Shown here in pieces: positions 11,500 to 19,306 of a stretch of 64,000 nt of DNA. Source of the DNA: Heliopora coerulea (lineage: Eukaryota > Cnidaria > Anthozoa > Scleralcyonacea > Helioporidae); contig JASJOG010000080.1 of assembly GCA_030142905.1 (NCBI GenBank), positions 405,001 to 469,000 on the forward strand. The letters run 5' to 3'. The notes under the pieces were generated by a model. It was not told where the DNA came from. It was given only the letters and a program-made list of their open reading frames with translations, and did not search any database. Positions within the stretch are counted from its first letter, which is position 1, and every line of letters begins with the position of its first letter. The position numbers were made by a program, and so were the translations under genes.

Positions 11500-11733
11500 T
11501 TATGATTTGAAAGGATCAGAAGGAATCCATTTCTTATCTTGTGCATATTTAACTGCAAGTGATGATAATCCAACAGCTGCTGCTAGTTTTAAAGTAGGAA
11601 CTAAACTAGATGGAGTTGATAAACCATCACTAATTACTTTTCTTGATATCATTCCAACTCCAACAGCACCCAATGTAATTATTGTAGAATCATATAATTC
11701 ATTCATAACTTGTTTTCTATTCATTTCACCCAT
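11500..11733 (-). CDS. Small hydrophobic Polinton protein, 77 aa
   Basis: The start was placed at MGEMNRKQ (11731-11733) because it follows TATATAAATCA, like the other gene starts, rather than at an ATG 45 bases upstream. The protein has two hydrophobic stretches (STIITLGAVGVGMI and LKLAAAVGLSSLAVKY) and could be a small membrane protein. It lies between two other membrane-type genes on the same strand. Family unknown. Confidence 0.5.
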   Translation of the reverse strand: MGEMNRKQVMNELYDSTIITLGAVGVGMISRKVISDGLSTPSSLVPTLKLAAAVGLSSLAVKYAQDKKWIPSDPFKS

Positions 11734-11764
11734 TGATTTATATACATAAAAAAATTTTTTAAAC

Positions 11765-12253
11765 TTACAGGTTTTCAATAGAACACAACGGGGTTATTTT
11801 AAACTCACGACCTTCCTTCTTTCTTAGCTTAGCTTCACCGTCTTTTTCTTGTTTTTGGCGTTGGTCTTGTTTTTGCTGTTGATTCGCTGAAGCCCCGCTT
11901 TGGTGAAGCATTTCTTGGTCTCTTTTGTCTTTTTTATATGCAAAATATAATCTTCCCAACGCAGCAGCAACTCCCACAACTCCAATCAAATACCCCAAAG
12001 TGGAAGGTTCAACGCCAAAGGTGTAATTATTTATTTCTTCGTTTTCTTCACTTTGTTGTCTAGAATTTTCTTCGCTCCGCTGTCTTGCTTTTCTTTCTTT
12101 TGCTTCTCTTGAAATTTTTGCCAATCTTTTTCCCAATTCTACTTTTCTTGGGTCTTTTGTTTTTTCAGATTTTTCAACTGCTGTTACTTTATCAGCTTGC
12201 AGCTTCGATGCTGAGACTTTCGGTCGATTGCTGTTTTCACTTGTTTCACTCAT
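11765..12253 (-). CDS. Polinton protein with one membrane segment and Lys/Gln-rich tail, 162 aa
   Basis: It starts in TATAAATAAATG. It has a basic, charged N-terminal half, one hydrophobic segment (TLGYLIGVVGVAAALGRLYF, about residues 84-103) and a Gln/Lys-rich C-terminus. A micro-hairpin pair related to those at 11.1, 15.0 and 16.6 kb lies in frame near the N-terminus (12199-12225). A virion membrane role is plausible by neighbourhood only. Confidence 0.5.
   Translation of the reverse strand: MSETSENSNRPKVSASKLQADKVTAVEKSEKTKDPRKVELGKRLAKISREAKERKARQRSEENSRQQSEENEEINNYTFGVEPSTLGYLIGVVGVAAALGRLYFAYKKDKRDQEMLHQSGASANQQQKQDQRQKQEKDGEAKLRKKEGREFKITPLCSIENL
12199..12225. repeat. Micro-hairpin pair in the 12-kb membrane gene
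   Basis: GCAGC-TTC-GATGC (one mismatch) is followed by GACT-TTC-GGTC (one G-T pair), then CGATTGC. The order and the connecting CTGAGAC match the larger arrays at 11.1 and 15.0 kb. Confidence 0.6.
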
Positions 12254-12302
12254 TTATTTATAATTTTATTTTTTTATTTAGAAATTATTCAAAATTATTT
12301 AA

Positions 12303-12503
12303 AAGTTATTTATGAATAAAATTAAATAAAACCTAAAAGGACTGCAAAGCAGTTCAAGTAAATTTTAAATAACCACAAATGTTATTTAAAATTTATTCAA
12401 AAGTTATTTAAAAGTTATTCAAAGTTATTTGCAAGTTATTTATGAATAAAATTAAATAAAACCTAAAAGGACTGCAAAGCAGTTCAAGTAAATTTTAAAT
12501 AAC
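12303..12503. repeat. Duplicated intergenic segment (130-bp spacing) with hairpin and inverted tail
   Basis: About 70 bp starting AAGTTATTTATGAATAAAAT occur at 12303 and again at 12433. Each copy has ACTGC-AAA-GCAGT (12341-12353 and 12471-12483). After the shared AAATAAC, the next bases are CACAAATG in the first copy and ATTTGTGG in the second, inverted within flanking AATAAC/GTTATT. It lies upstream of the 11.8-kb gene and downstream of the fibre gene, so it may act as promoter or terminator (inference). Confidence 0.7.
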
Positions 12504-12533
12504 ATTTGTGGTTATTCAAAATGTATTTAAAAT

Positions 12534-13520
12534 TTATTTAGTTATATATTTTAATATTTCATCTTTGTCAAAATCAACACCATATTTTTTACAAAGAAGA
12601 TAATGGTTTAAAACAATTTCTGGATATTTCATTTTTCTTGTTGAAACATATACATATAATATTTCTCTATCCATTTTTCCGTGGTCTTTATTCTTTGATC
12701 CAAGATAAAATTTCATATTTTGAGTGTGATACTTTCTAGCATTTGTATAGAAAGAAACAATTTCTTTTCCATTCACATAAAGATTTCCTTTTTTACCACC
12801 ACTGACGTTACCTTGATTCCAATGTACAGAAAGACATATTAATTTGTTTATTTGAGTTGCATTTGCTTTCAATTGCCATCTGCTATTTGGGACCACATTT
12901 TGACTTGAATTCATTATATATAATAATGAATTACGATAAGAAATACTAAAATCAAAAGGAGTTGGTTGGTTTGTTGTTTCATTATCTATGATTTTAAACA
13001 ACGATACCTCATTGTTAGATGAATTTAATGATTTTAAACCATATACAAAGTAAAAATTCAAGTATTGATAGCTTAAAATATTTTCTTCACAAGTTAAATG
13101 TAAATTGTTACTGCCTGATCCAAGGTATTGAACACAATGAAAATTATTATTAAATGTGGATTTTTTGAAAAATGGTTGTTTGTTTGTATCATCTTGTTTG
13201 AAATTCCAATCTTTTTTTCTTGACAAATTAAAAAGTTTTTCAACCTTTTTATTGCTTCCAGTATATTCTATATAATTATTATCATCTTTCACATTAAAAA
13301 TTCCTTCATCATCCATTTGTAAATTATAAATATTTGCAACCGTATTTGCCAATGAAAAATTTGTCACAAGGTCGTTGACGTATTTTTTAGTCACAACATG
13401 ATGATCAGAAGATGGAGTATAATTTGCTGCATGAATAATATGATGATTTCCCATATCCAAATCTCCAGTCATTGTTCCACCTGTCAAAGATAATTTTCTA
13501 GAATCTTGGCCATCCACATA
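12534..13520 (-). pseudogene. Fibre-like protein, C-terminal part with lectin-like head (frameshifted gene)
   Basis: This part opens with the last shaft repeat (KLSLTGGTMTGDLDMG ... KKYVNDLV). It then runs into about 250 residues that look like a laminin-G/concanavalin-type beta-sandwich (NLYVNGKEIVSF, FYLGSKNKD). This is the layout of a receptor-binding fibre: repetitive shaft, globular head. It is out of frame with the N-terminal part. The run of A in the coding strand near 13521-13526 is one base shorter than in the sister repeat near 13803. The head fold is inferred from pattern, not from alignment. Confidence 0.65.
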
Positions 13521-14248
13521 TTTTTATGTGTTAGAGAAAAACCATCATTTGGAGTTTGTTTAGTATAAATTTGAAAATATTTTGTCATAAGATTTCCTTT
13601 TAATTCATCCATTTGATTTCCCCATTGACTGTTTCCTTTTTCAACAAACAAAAAATTATCACCCACATATTTTTTTGTTGTCAGATCATTATTATTTGAA
13701 GGTGTTGCACTTGATAAGACTTTATTTGATCCCATATTCAAGTTTCCAGTCATTGTTCCACCTGTCAAAGATAATTTTCTAGAATCTTGGTCATCCACAT
13801 ATTTTTTATGGGAAAGGTCTTTATCAACTGTGGGATCTGAAGTTGTTTGAATTTTATTATTTCCCATGACAATATTTCCAGACATTGTTCCTCCTGTTAC
13901 TGATAGTTTTCTAGAATCTTGGTCATCCACATATTTTTTCCTACAAAGTTCTTTATCACTCACAGGATTCACATTTGTTGTAATTTTATTATTTCCCATT
14001 GTGATATCACCAGTCATTATTCCACCACTTTTTGGCAGATAATTTGAACTTGTATGTCCCGACACTAAATCATCCACATATTTTTTCCTAGTTAAATGTG
14101 AATTTTGTAATGGATCAACTGATGTTATTATATGATTTGGTTCCATATTAATATCTCCTTTCATTTCACCACCTGCAGTGGAAAGTTTTCCTGTTACATC
14201 GGATTTTAAAGATTCGTGTCCACTTTGATAACCATAGAATAAACTCAT
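13484..14248 (-). pseudogene. Tail-fibre-like shaft protein, N-terminal part (frameshifted gene)
   Basis: Four visible repeats of about 40 residues have the pattern KLSxTGGTMTGxLxMGNNKI ... KKYVDDQDSR. This repeat is well known from phage tail fibres and collars, where it forms trimeric shafts. A fifth unit lies in the shifted frame. The ATG directly abuts the stop of the upstream penton-like gene, inside AAATAAATG. With the C-terminal ORF the gene would span 12534-14248. An attachment function is inferred from the repeat family and the lectin-like head. Confidence 0.75.
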
Positions 14249-14908
14249 TTATTTAATAATAATTTCCAACAAAATATTTCCTACATAAGAAGAATTATTT
14301 CCTTCTACTTTGAATTTTATTTCATTATAAATTCCATTTGATAATTTAACCCCTTTTGTGCCTTCGGAGGAAGGATAAATTCTATAAACACTACCTTTTA
14401 GTGTTTGTTGTGTTGTTATTGGAACTTGAATAAGAATGTCACTTCTTTTACCATTTACAAAATTTTTACTTTTATCAATCATATTACAACTTATGTTTAC
14501 ATATTCCAAATTATTGTTGATATTTACTTCATTGTCACTTTCAGTTAATGTATTTGGAGATATAACTTTATTAACGGGAAATCCTAGTATGGCTGCAAAT
14601 GTTTGTAAATTTAATTCTTTATCGGATTTTATTGTACATTTCCCACTATAATTCACTTGTTCCAATTCTATTTTTCCAACATTTTCAAATTCTGTTTTTA
14701 AAATATTAAAAGTATAATATCCATCTTTGAAACCAATTTTTGTATTATTATAGGTATAATGATGAATATTTGCCTCCAAATTATTATAATTCCAAAAAAT
14801 ACTTATAGATTTTACAAACATCTCTGAACAACTGTTTAATATGATTGGTTCGTCTAATGCGATTGTTTTTTCATTTTTTGATATAAAAATTTTTAAACAT
14901 ATTACCAT
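14249..14908 (-). CDS. Penton-like / minor capsid protein candidate, 219 aa
   Basis: A beta-rich, weakly hydrophobic protein with a central FAAILGFP motif followed by ESDNEVNI ... VNISCNMI and a C-terminal LLEIIIK strand. I associate this pattern with a recurrent Polinton protein, probably the single-jelly-roll minor capsid (penton) type, but this rests on memory of the motif, not a search. The start is in a T-rich TATAAAATAAATG context. The stop codon TAA is immediately followed by the fibre ATG, so the two are likely co-regulated. Length fits pentons. Confidence 0.5.
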   Translation of the reverse strand: MVICLKIFISKNEKTIALDEPIILNSCSEMFVKSISIFWNYNNLEANIHHYTYNNTKIGFKDGYYTFNILKTEFENVGKIELEQVNYSGKCTIKSDKELNLQTFAAILGFPVNKVISPNTLTESDNEVNINNNLEYVNISCNMIDKSKNFVNGKRSDILIQVPITTQQTLKGSVYRIYPSSEGTKGVKLSNGIYNEIKFKVEGNNSSYVGNILLEIIIK

Positions 14909-14948
14909 TTATTTTATAATAAATATTTTGATTCAAAAACTGTAAGTT

Positions 14949-15037
14949 CCGCTATGCGGTTTGTTGATCGCAGCTTTGCTGAAGCTTTGCTTCTGCACCT
15001 TTGGTGCTGAGACCTCTGGTCGATGAGGACTTCGTTC
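14949..15037. repeat. Intergenic array of six micro-hairpins
   Basis: Consecutive palindromes with three-base loops are CCGC-TAT-GCGG, CAGC-TTT-GCTG, GAAGC-TTT-GCTTC, GCACC-TTT-GGTGC, GACC-TCT-GGTC and GGAC-TTC-GTTC. It is the longest array in the element. It lies between the penton-like gene and the stop of the 15-kb structural gene, and shares hairpins and linkers with the array at 11.1 kb. Confidence 0.85.
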
Positions 15038-15039
15038 GA

Positions 15040-15650
15040 TCAGAGTACGTACCGCGCAATTAAAATTCCACCAACTATTGCAAAAGATAAAATCCATAAA
15101 TTTTCACTTGATGTTTTTGGGGGGATAATTTTTGAAGATTTACCTGAAAGGTCTGAAATGTCTTTTAATGTATTATTTTTCAAATCTTTTTTGGATTCAT
15201 TTTTCTTTATTTCATTTCCCCATAATTTTGTTTCGCGGGTCTTTGACCCGTAATAATTTAAATTTTCGTTAATTCCAAAAACCATATTTTCTGATGAAAC
15301 TTTTAGTTTATTATTATAACCATCAATAGGATTTTTTAAAATAATTAAAGATGATGGAATCAACCATAATGTTGGACTTATAGCAGTATTTAAAACTACA
15401 TTAGTTGACGAAATTGCTTGATTCATATTGTTTATCCATGTTGATGCATCATAATTCACAATGGAATCTTCAAAAATTTGTCTAAAAACTTTTTGTGTTT
15501 CTAATGCTGAAGCTTTATTTGAAACAATACTTTGTCTTGTTCTTGCTTGTGCTCCAAGGATTGCATAAAGATATACTTCAATGCTTTGATTTAATAATTC
15601 AGTTCCCTTTTTTATTAATCCATCTGAAATTTTTGGAACAAATTTTTATA
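15040..15650 (-). pseudogene. C-terminal part of a structural-type protein (shifted frame)
   Basis: An open frame continues the 15615-16637 gene after a one-base frame change near 15645-15652, next to a short A/T run. It contains a helical stretch (EVYLYAILGAQARTRQS, about 15.55 kb) and a C-terminal hydrophobic anchor (NLWILSFAIVGGILIARYVL). The ORF's nominal first codon at 15459 is an internal GTG. A perfect hairpin CGGGTC-TTT-GACCCG (15236-15250) lies in frame. The C-terminus ends where the 15.0-kb hairpin array begins. Confidence 0.6.
15236..15250. repeat. Micro-hairpin CGGGTC-TTT-GACCCG in the structural gene
   Basis: A perfect 6-bp stem with a TTT loop, in frame within the coding sequence and GC-rich against an AT-rich surround. 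Confidence 0.7.
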
Positions 15651-15913
15651 ATCATTTTGTGTATCTCTAATTTGACCAGGGCCGTGTTGATATCCTCTCC
15701 ATGATGTAGTCATATCAATTGCATGAGAATCTCCAATGTGCCTTTTTTTTCCTGAAATTTCCTGCCATGTCCATTTTGGATAGTGATCTTTTAAAAATCC
15801 AGCATTAAATTTATAAAATGTTTTATCATCACCGTTTTTCAATTGGTGCATAATTCTTCTGACTGTAAAATATAGATGAAATCTCATAAATGATGTAATT
15901 TGTTTTGGAACGT

Positions 15914-15936
15914 TCCCTCCGGTCAGCACTCCGCTG
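15914..15936. repeat. Micro-hairpin module, inverted relative to the 16.3-kb copy
   Basis: TTCCCTCCGGTCAGCACTCC and the following GCTG hold a CAGCA-CTC-CGCTG hairpin with one mismatch. The same module, with CCGGAGGGAA, occurs in opposite orientation at 16289-16314 within the same gene, so the module is found in both orientations. Confidence 0.65.
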
Positions 15937-16250
15937 TCAGCTGAAAATAATAAATGTTGGATTGAAATTCCACATCCATAAGTTGCAATCCATGTTCCTA
16001 TAATGCTTTGAAAATATGGTTCATTTAGAGACCATTTTGCATTATCATCTGTAGTTATGTTCAATCCAGGTAAATTACTTTGAAAATAATCTGTATTGTT
16101 TACATAAATCCTAAACTGGTTAATAGGATAACTTAAAACATATTGTGTAGGAAAATTATCCCAATAATAAGATTTTCCAGAATAACCAACATGTCTTTTA
16201 CCCTTTGGTAATTCTTGCAAAGTTCCTCCAAGTTTCCAAATTTTTGGAAA

Positions 16251-16314
16251 GTGAGCGGAACGCTCACTGCCGCTGTGCTTATTTGGTTCAGCGGAGCGCT
16301 GACCGGAGGGAATT
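16251..16314. repeat. Micro-hairpin pair including a 7-bp stem
   Basis: GTGAGCG-GAA-CGCTCAC (16251-16267, perfect 7-bp stem) and CAGCG-GAG-CGCTG (16289-16301) are followed by ACCGGAGGGAA. Both lie in frame in the structural gene. Confidence 0.75.
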
Positions 16315-16578
16315 GGTTTGTTAATATACAAATCCTTTGTCATATTTGGATCATTTTTAAACGTGTCTGAATTTATGTCTGTTGAAATATATTTATTGTT
16401 TTTAAAATATGTTATTGTTTTTTCCCAACTTCCATCTTTATTAATATCATGCTCGAAGGTAAACCTTCGCATGTCTGCATATGGATATTTTTTCAAAAAA
16501 TTTTCTTTAAACTTTTTATCCAAAATTTTTCTTTCATTCACTACAAAATCATATTCACTTCCATAATATTTTTTTTCT

Positions 16579-16605
16579 GCACCGTTGGTGCTGAGAGCTT
16601 CGCTC
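16579..16605. repeat. Micro-hairpin pair near the N-terminus of the structural gene
   Basis: GCACC-GTT-GGTGC (16579-16591) and GAGC-TTC-GCTC (16595-16605) are joined by TGA, as in the arrays at 11.1 and 15.0 kb. In frame. Confidence 0.75.
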
Positions 16606-16637
16606 GATGCTTTTTCAACTGAATCACTAACGTTCAT

Positions 16638-16659
16638 TATTTATTTTAATAAGAAATAA
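16638..16659. promoter_or_regulatory. 22-bp divergent intergenic region between structural gene and integrase
   Basis: Only TATTTATTTTAATAAGAAATAA separates the two divergent ATG codons. Any promoter for either gene must be very small or overlap the coding sequence, in line with the TAAATG-like start context seen across the element. Confidence 0.5.
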
Positions 16660-17820
16660 ATGAACGAAGTGAATGAAACGAAAAACATTAGCGATAAAGA
16701 ATTTGTTATTGAACAAGAGTTAAGAGATATTTATTACAACCCAAAAACAGGTTATCAATCTGCAGAAAGACTTCATCAAAAAGCAAAAGAAAAGGGATTA
16801 AATGTTAGTAGAAAAATTGTACAAGACTGGTTAAAAACGCAAGATACTTTTACAAGATACAAACCAATTGTAAAAAGACATAAATTTCAAAAAACATTTG
16901 TTAAAGATTTAGGTGATCAAATACAAATGGAATTAATTGATATGAAAAAATACAAAAAAGATAATGAAGATTATTACTGGATTCTTACAGTTGTTGAAAT
17001 TTTGAGTCGATATGCGTTTGCTATTCCTGTCTACAGAAAAGATACTTTTAACATGACGAAAGCTGTTGGAAAATTACTTAGAAAATTCAAAAAAAGATTT
17101 GGTAAATACCCAAATGTAGCTCAATTTGATGAAGGAAAAGAATTTTATAATGTTGGTGTAAAGTGGTTATTGAAGGAACATAATGTTGAATATTTTTCCA
17201 CAAAATCTGTTAAAAAAGCAGCTATAGTTGAAAGATTTAACCGGAGTCTAAAAACATCCATGTGGAAATATTTCTACAACAATAAAAATTATAATTGGAT
17301 TGATATTTTGAATAACCTTATAGATAATTATAATAATACTAAACACAAGAGTATATTAATAAAACCTGCTGATGTGAATGAATCTAACAAAGACCAAGTG
17401 TGGAATACACTATATGGTCACCCACTGGGGGATTTACCTTTACCTAAATTCAAAATTGGTGATACTGTTAGGATTTCTAAATATAAGAATATCTTTAAAA
17501 AAGGTTATGAAGCTAATTTTACAGAAGAAATTTTTAAAATTGTAAAAATATTTAGAGGTGATTCAAACATGTATGAAGTGGAAGACCTTGAAGGAGAACC
17601 AATCATTGGGAAATTTTATAAACAGGAACTATCTGCTGTGGATAAAAAGGATGATAAAGATCATTTATATAAAGTAGAGAAAATATTAAAAAGGAAAAAA
17701 GTCAAAGGTAAAAATATGGTGTTGGTAAAGTGGTTAGGTTATGATAATAAACATAACTCTTGGATCGCGCAAAGCGCTCTGATCGGACAAAGTCCTCAGG
17801 ACCACAGGTCCAGCAGCTAA
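16660..17820 (+). CDS. Polinton integrase (rve/DDE) with chromodomain split by a hairpin insertion
   Basis: The retrovirus-like integrase inserts the element into host DNA, giving the 6-bp duplication. The 386-residue ORF has an N-terminal helix-turn-helix-like region (about 30-65) and an rve core with catalytic D94 (ELID), D157 (QFDEG) and E191 (VERFNRSLK). A C-terminal chromodomain starts near residue 336 (LYKVEKIL ... LVKWLGY). Right after the tryptophan of NSWI the reading enters a GC-rich array of four micro-hairpins (17767-17825) and stops at a TAA located in the loop of the last one. Codons for PEENIQNI followed by TAA lie just after the array in the same frame, so the chromodomain tail is displaced. 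The enzyme core is intact. Confidence 0.92.
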   Translation: MNEVNETKNISDKEFVIEQELRDIYYNPKTGYQSAERLHQKAKEKGLNVSRKIVQDWLKTQDTFTRYKPIVKRHKFQKTFVKDLGDQIQMELIDMKKYKKDNEDYYWILTVVEILSRYAFAIPVYRKDTFNMTKAVGKLLRKFKKRFGKYPNVAQFDEGKEFYNVGVKWLLKEHNVEYFSTKSVKKAAIVERFNRSLKTSMWKYFYNNKNYNWIDILNNLIDNYNNTKHKSILIKPADVNESNKDQVWNTLYGHPLGDLPLPKFKIGDTVRISKYKNIFKKGYEANFTEEIFKIVKIFRGDSNMYEVEDLEGEPIIGKFYKQELSAVDKKDDKDHLYKVEKILKRKKVKGKNMVLVKWLGYDNKHNSWIAQSALIGQSPQDHRSSS

Positions 17821-17828
17821 GCTGCGAT
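17766..17828. repeat. 63-bp micro-hairpin array inserted in the integrase chromodomain
   Basis: Hairpins are GCGC-AAA-GCGC (17767-17777), GGAC-AAA-GTCC (17785-17795), GGACC-ACA-GGTCC (17799-17811) and GCAGC-TAA-GCTGC (17813-17825). Flanks read GGAT before and GAT after, possibly a short duplication. The insert is 21 codons long and keeps frame, but its last loop is a stop. Confidence 0.85.
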
Positions 17829-17861
17829 ACCAGAAGAAAATATTCAAAACATATAAAATAA

Positions 17862-19235
17862 ATGGATAATAACGGTTTTGATGATATAGAATTAAATAAT
17901 AGAAATATAGAAGACCGTGAGGCTGAAGAGGAAGAACGTGAGGAGGGAGAAACAAGTGGGGGAAATTTTGCTGATACAAATTTAGATACTGGAGAAACAA
18001 CTATATTACTCCCAGACCAAAACACCAGAGTAACTAGAGTTAAAGACCCTGAGTCTAAAGGTTTTTTAAAAAAATTAATAAATTTAGAGGGAGTTAAAAG
18101 ATCAATGACTTTTGATAAAAAAAGTACTTTCAAAAAAATATTTGATTTCATCCCTGAAAAGAAAAATGGAGAAAATAATACAATATTGTTAGAAAAAACT
18201 AGGTTTGAAAGAAATGAAAAAGGTAATTTTTCAATTATTTACAAAGATAAAAAAATTGGTAATGTCAATGATGACAATGAACCAGAATTATTTGTAAAAT
18301 GGAATAAGAATTATGTTAATGAATTCGGAGATTTTTTTGAAAAAGCAAAACAAGAATATAAAAAAACACCAGATTCTATTATAGATAAAAAAATATCTAA
18401 TGAGGGAAATTATGATATGAGAAAAACCGAGAGAAAAAAAATAGTTGAAGATGTAGTTTCAGAAATTACAGATAAAATTGATAAAATGGTTGATGAAAAT
18501 AACTTGATTAAATTAATTGAAGATGTAAATGATCCAAAAAGATCATTATTTGATTCAGATGAATTAAGAGAATTTAGAGGTTTATTAAATTTTGAAGAAG
18601 CTGTCTCTCCAGTTGGAGTTCAAGAATATTTTGATTTATCAGAAAATGAAAGAAAAAATGTTTTACATGAAAAAATTAAATCATTTGATAGAGAATATGA
18701 ATATTGGGTAAATAAAGCTGATTTAGAAACAGCTGAACCTCAAAAAAGTATATATAAGAGTTTTTCAGAAATTGCAAAATTATATGCAGATAAAACAAGA
18801 CTTGAAAATGATGAAAGACCAATCAGTGAAGAAGGAATACAAATTTTAAATGAAAATGCTGAAGAATCTGACCTTCGAAGATTAGAAAGATTTAAAAAAT
18901 GGGCAAAAGAAAATCTCGCTGGTTTATCAGCAGTAGCAATTTCTGTAGCAAGTATAATTACGACAATAGTTATAGGTGCAAGAAACGCATTAAAACAAGG
19001 TGCAAAAGCAGTTGGAAATTTAGGAAAAGCAATTGCAAGTATAGGTAAAAATTTTGGCGCAGTCATTTCAGCAGTTTTAAATTTAATTTCTCAAATATTA
19101 TCATGGGGTGCAAAAGATATTGCTTTTCTTGCTAAAAATTTATGGATATTAGTTATTGCAATCACTTACTTTTTATACAATGAATACCGAAAGGACAAGG
19201 AATACCGAAATAAAAACCAAAAGGGTAAAGATTAA
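17862..19235 (+). CDS. Large Polinton protein with hydrophobic helical C-terminus, 457 aa
   Basis: The protein has an acidic N-terminus, a long charged helical middle and a C-terminal segment of about 90 residues (roughly 345-440) rich in Ala, Gly, Ile and Val. This segment contains ISVASIITTIVIGA, GAVISAVLNLISQIL and NLWILVIAITYFLY, and a basic tail follows. I have seen this C-terminal style in other cnidarian Polinton proteins, but no function is established to my knowledge. Membrane-active or internal virion protein is the best inference. The start is in ATATAAAATAAATG, 41 bp after the integrase stop. It precedes the capsid gene on the same strand. Confidence 0.6.
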   Translation: MDNNGFDDIELNNRNIEDREAEEEEREEGETSGGNFADTNLDTGETTILLPDQNTRVTRVKDPESKGFLKKLINLEGVKRSMTFDKKSTFKKIFDFIPEKKNGENNTILLEKTRFERNEKGNFSIIYKDKKIGNVNDDNEPELFVKWNKNYVNEFGDFFEKAKQEYKKTPDSIIDKKISNEGNYDMRKTERKKIVEDVVSEITDKIDKMVDENNLIKLIEDVNDPKRSLFDSDELREFRGLLNFEEAVSPVGVQEYFDLSENERKNVLHEKIKSFDREYEYWVNKADLETAEPQKSIYKSFSEIAKLYADKTRLENDERPISEEGIQILNENAEESDLRRLERFKKWAKENLAGLSAVAISVASIITTIVIGARNALKQGAKAVGNLGKAIASIGKNFGAVISAVLNLISQILSWGAKDIAFLAKNLWILVIAITYFLYNEYRKDKEYRNKNQKGKD

Positions 19236-19261
19236 AAAAAATTTTTTTTATATAATAAAAA

Positions 19262-19303
19262 ATGAATAGAGAAAACGAATTATACCCAGGATATAAAAGG
19301 TAA
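19262..19303 (+). other. 13-codon leader ORF before the capsid gene
   Basis: ATG at 19262 opens a 13-codon ORF (MNRENELYPGYKR) ending in TAA four bases before the capsid ATG. It has the AT-rich start context of the other genes. It could be a tiny gene, a remnant or chance. Confidence 0.25.
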
Positions 19304-19306
19304 AAA

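Larger units (their letters stand above)
15615..16637 (-). pseudogene. Structural-type Polinton protein, N-terminal part (frameshifted gene)
   Basis: This 340-residue ORF has beta-rich, aromatic sequence (FRIYVNNTDYF, GTWIATYGCGISIQHLLF, FMRFHLYFTVRRIMHQL). I recall similar text from uncharacterised Polinton proteins of cnidarians but cannot name the fold. It ends just where another frame continues with an anchor segment, so the original gene probably spanned 15040-16637. Three in-frame micro-hairpin sites (15924, 16251-16301 and 16579-16605) encode Ser/Gly/Arg/Ala patches. The start codon is 22 bp from the divergent integrase start. A virion component is likely by context. Confidence 0.55.
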
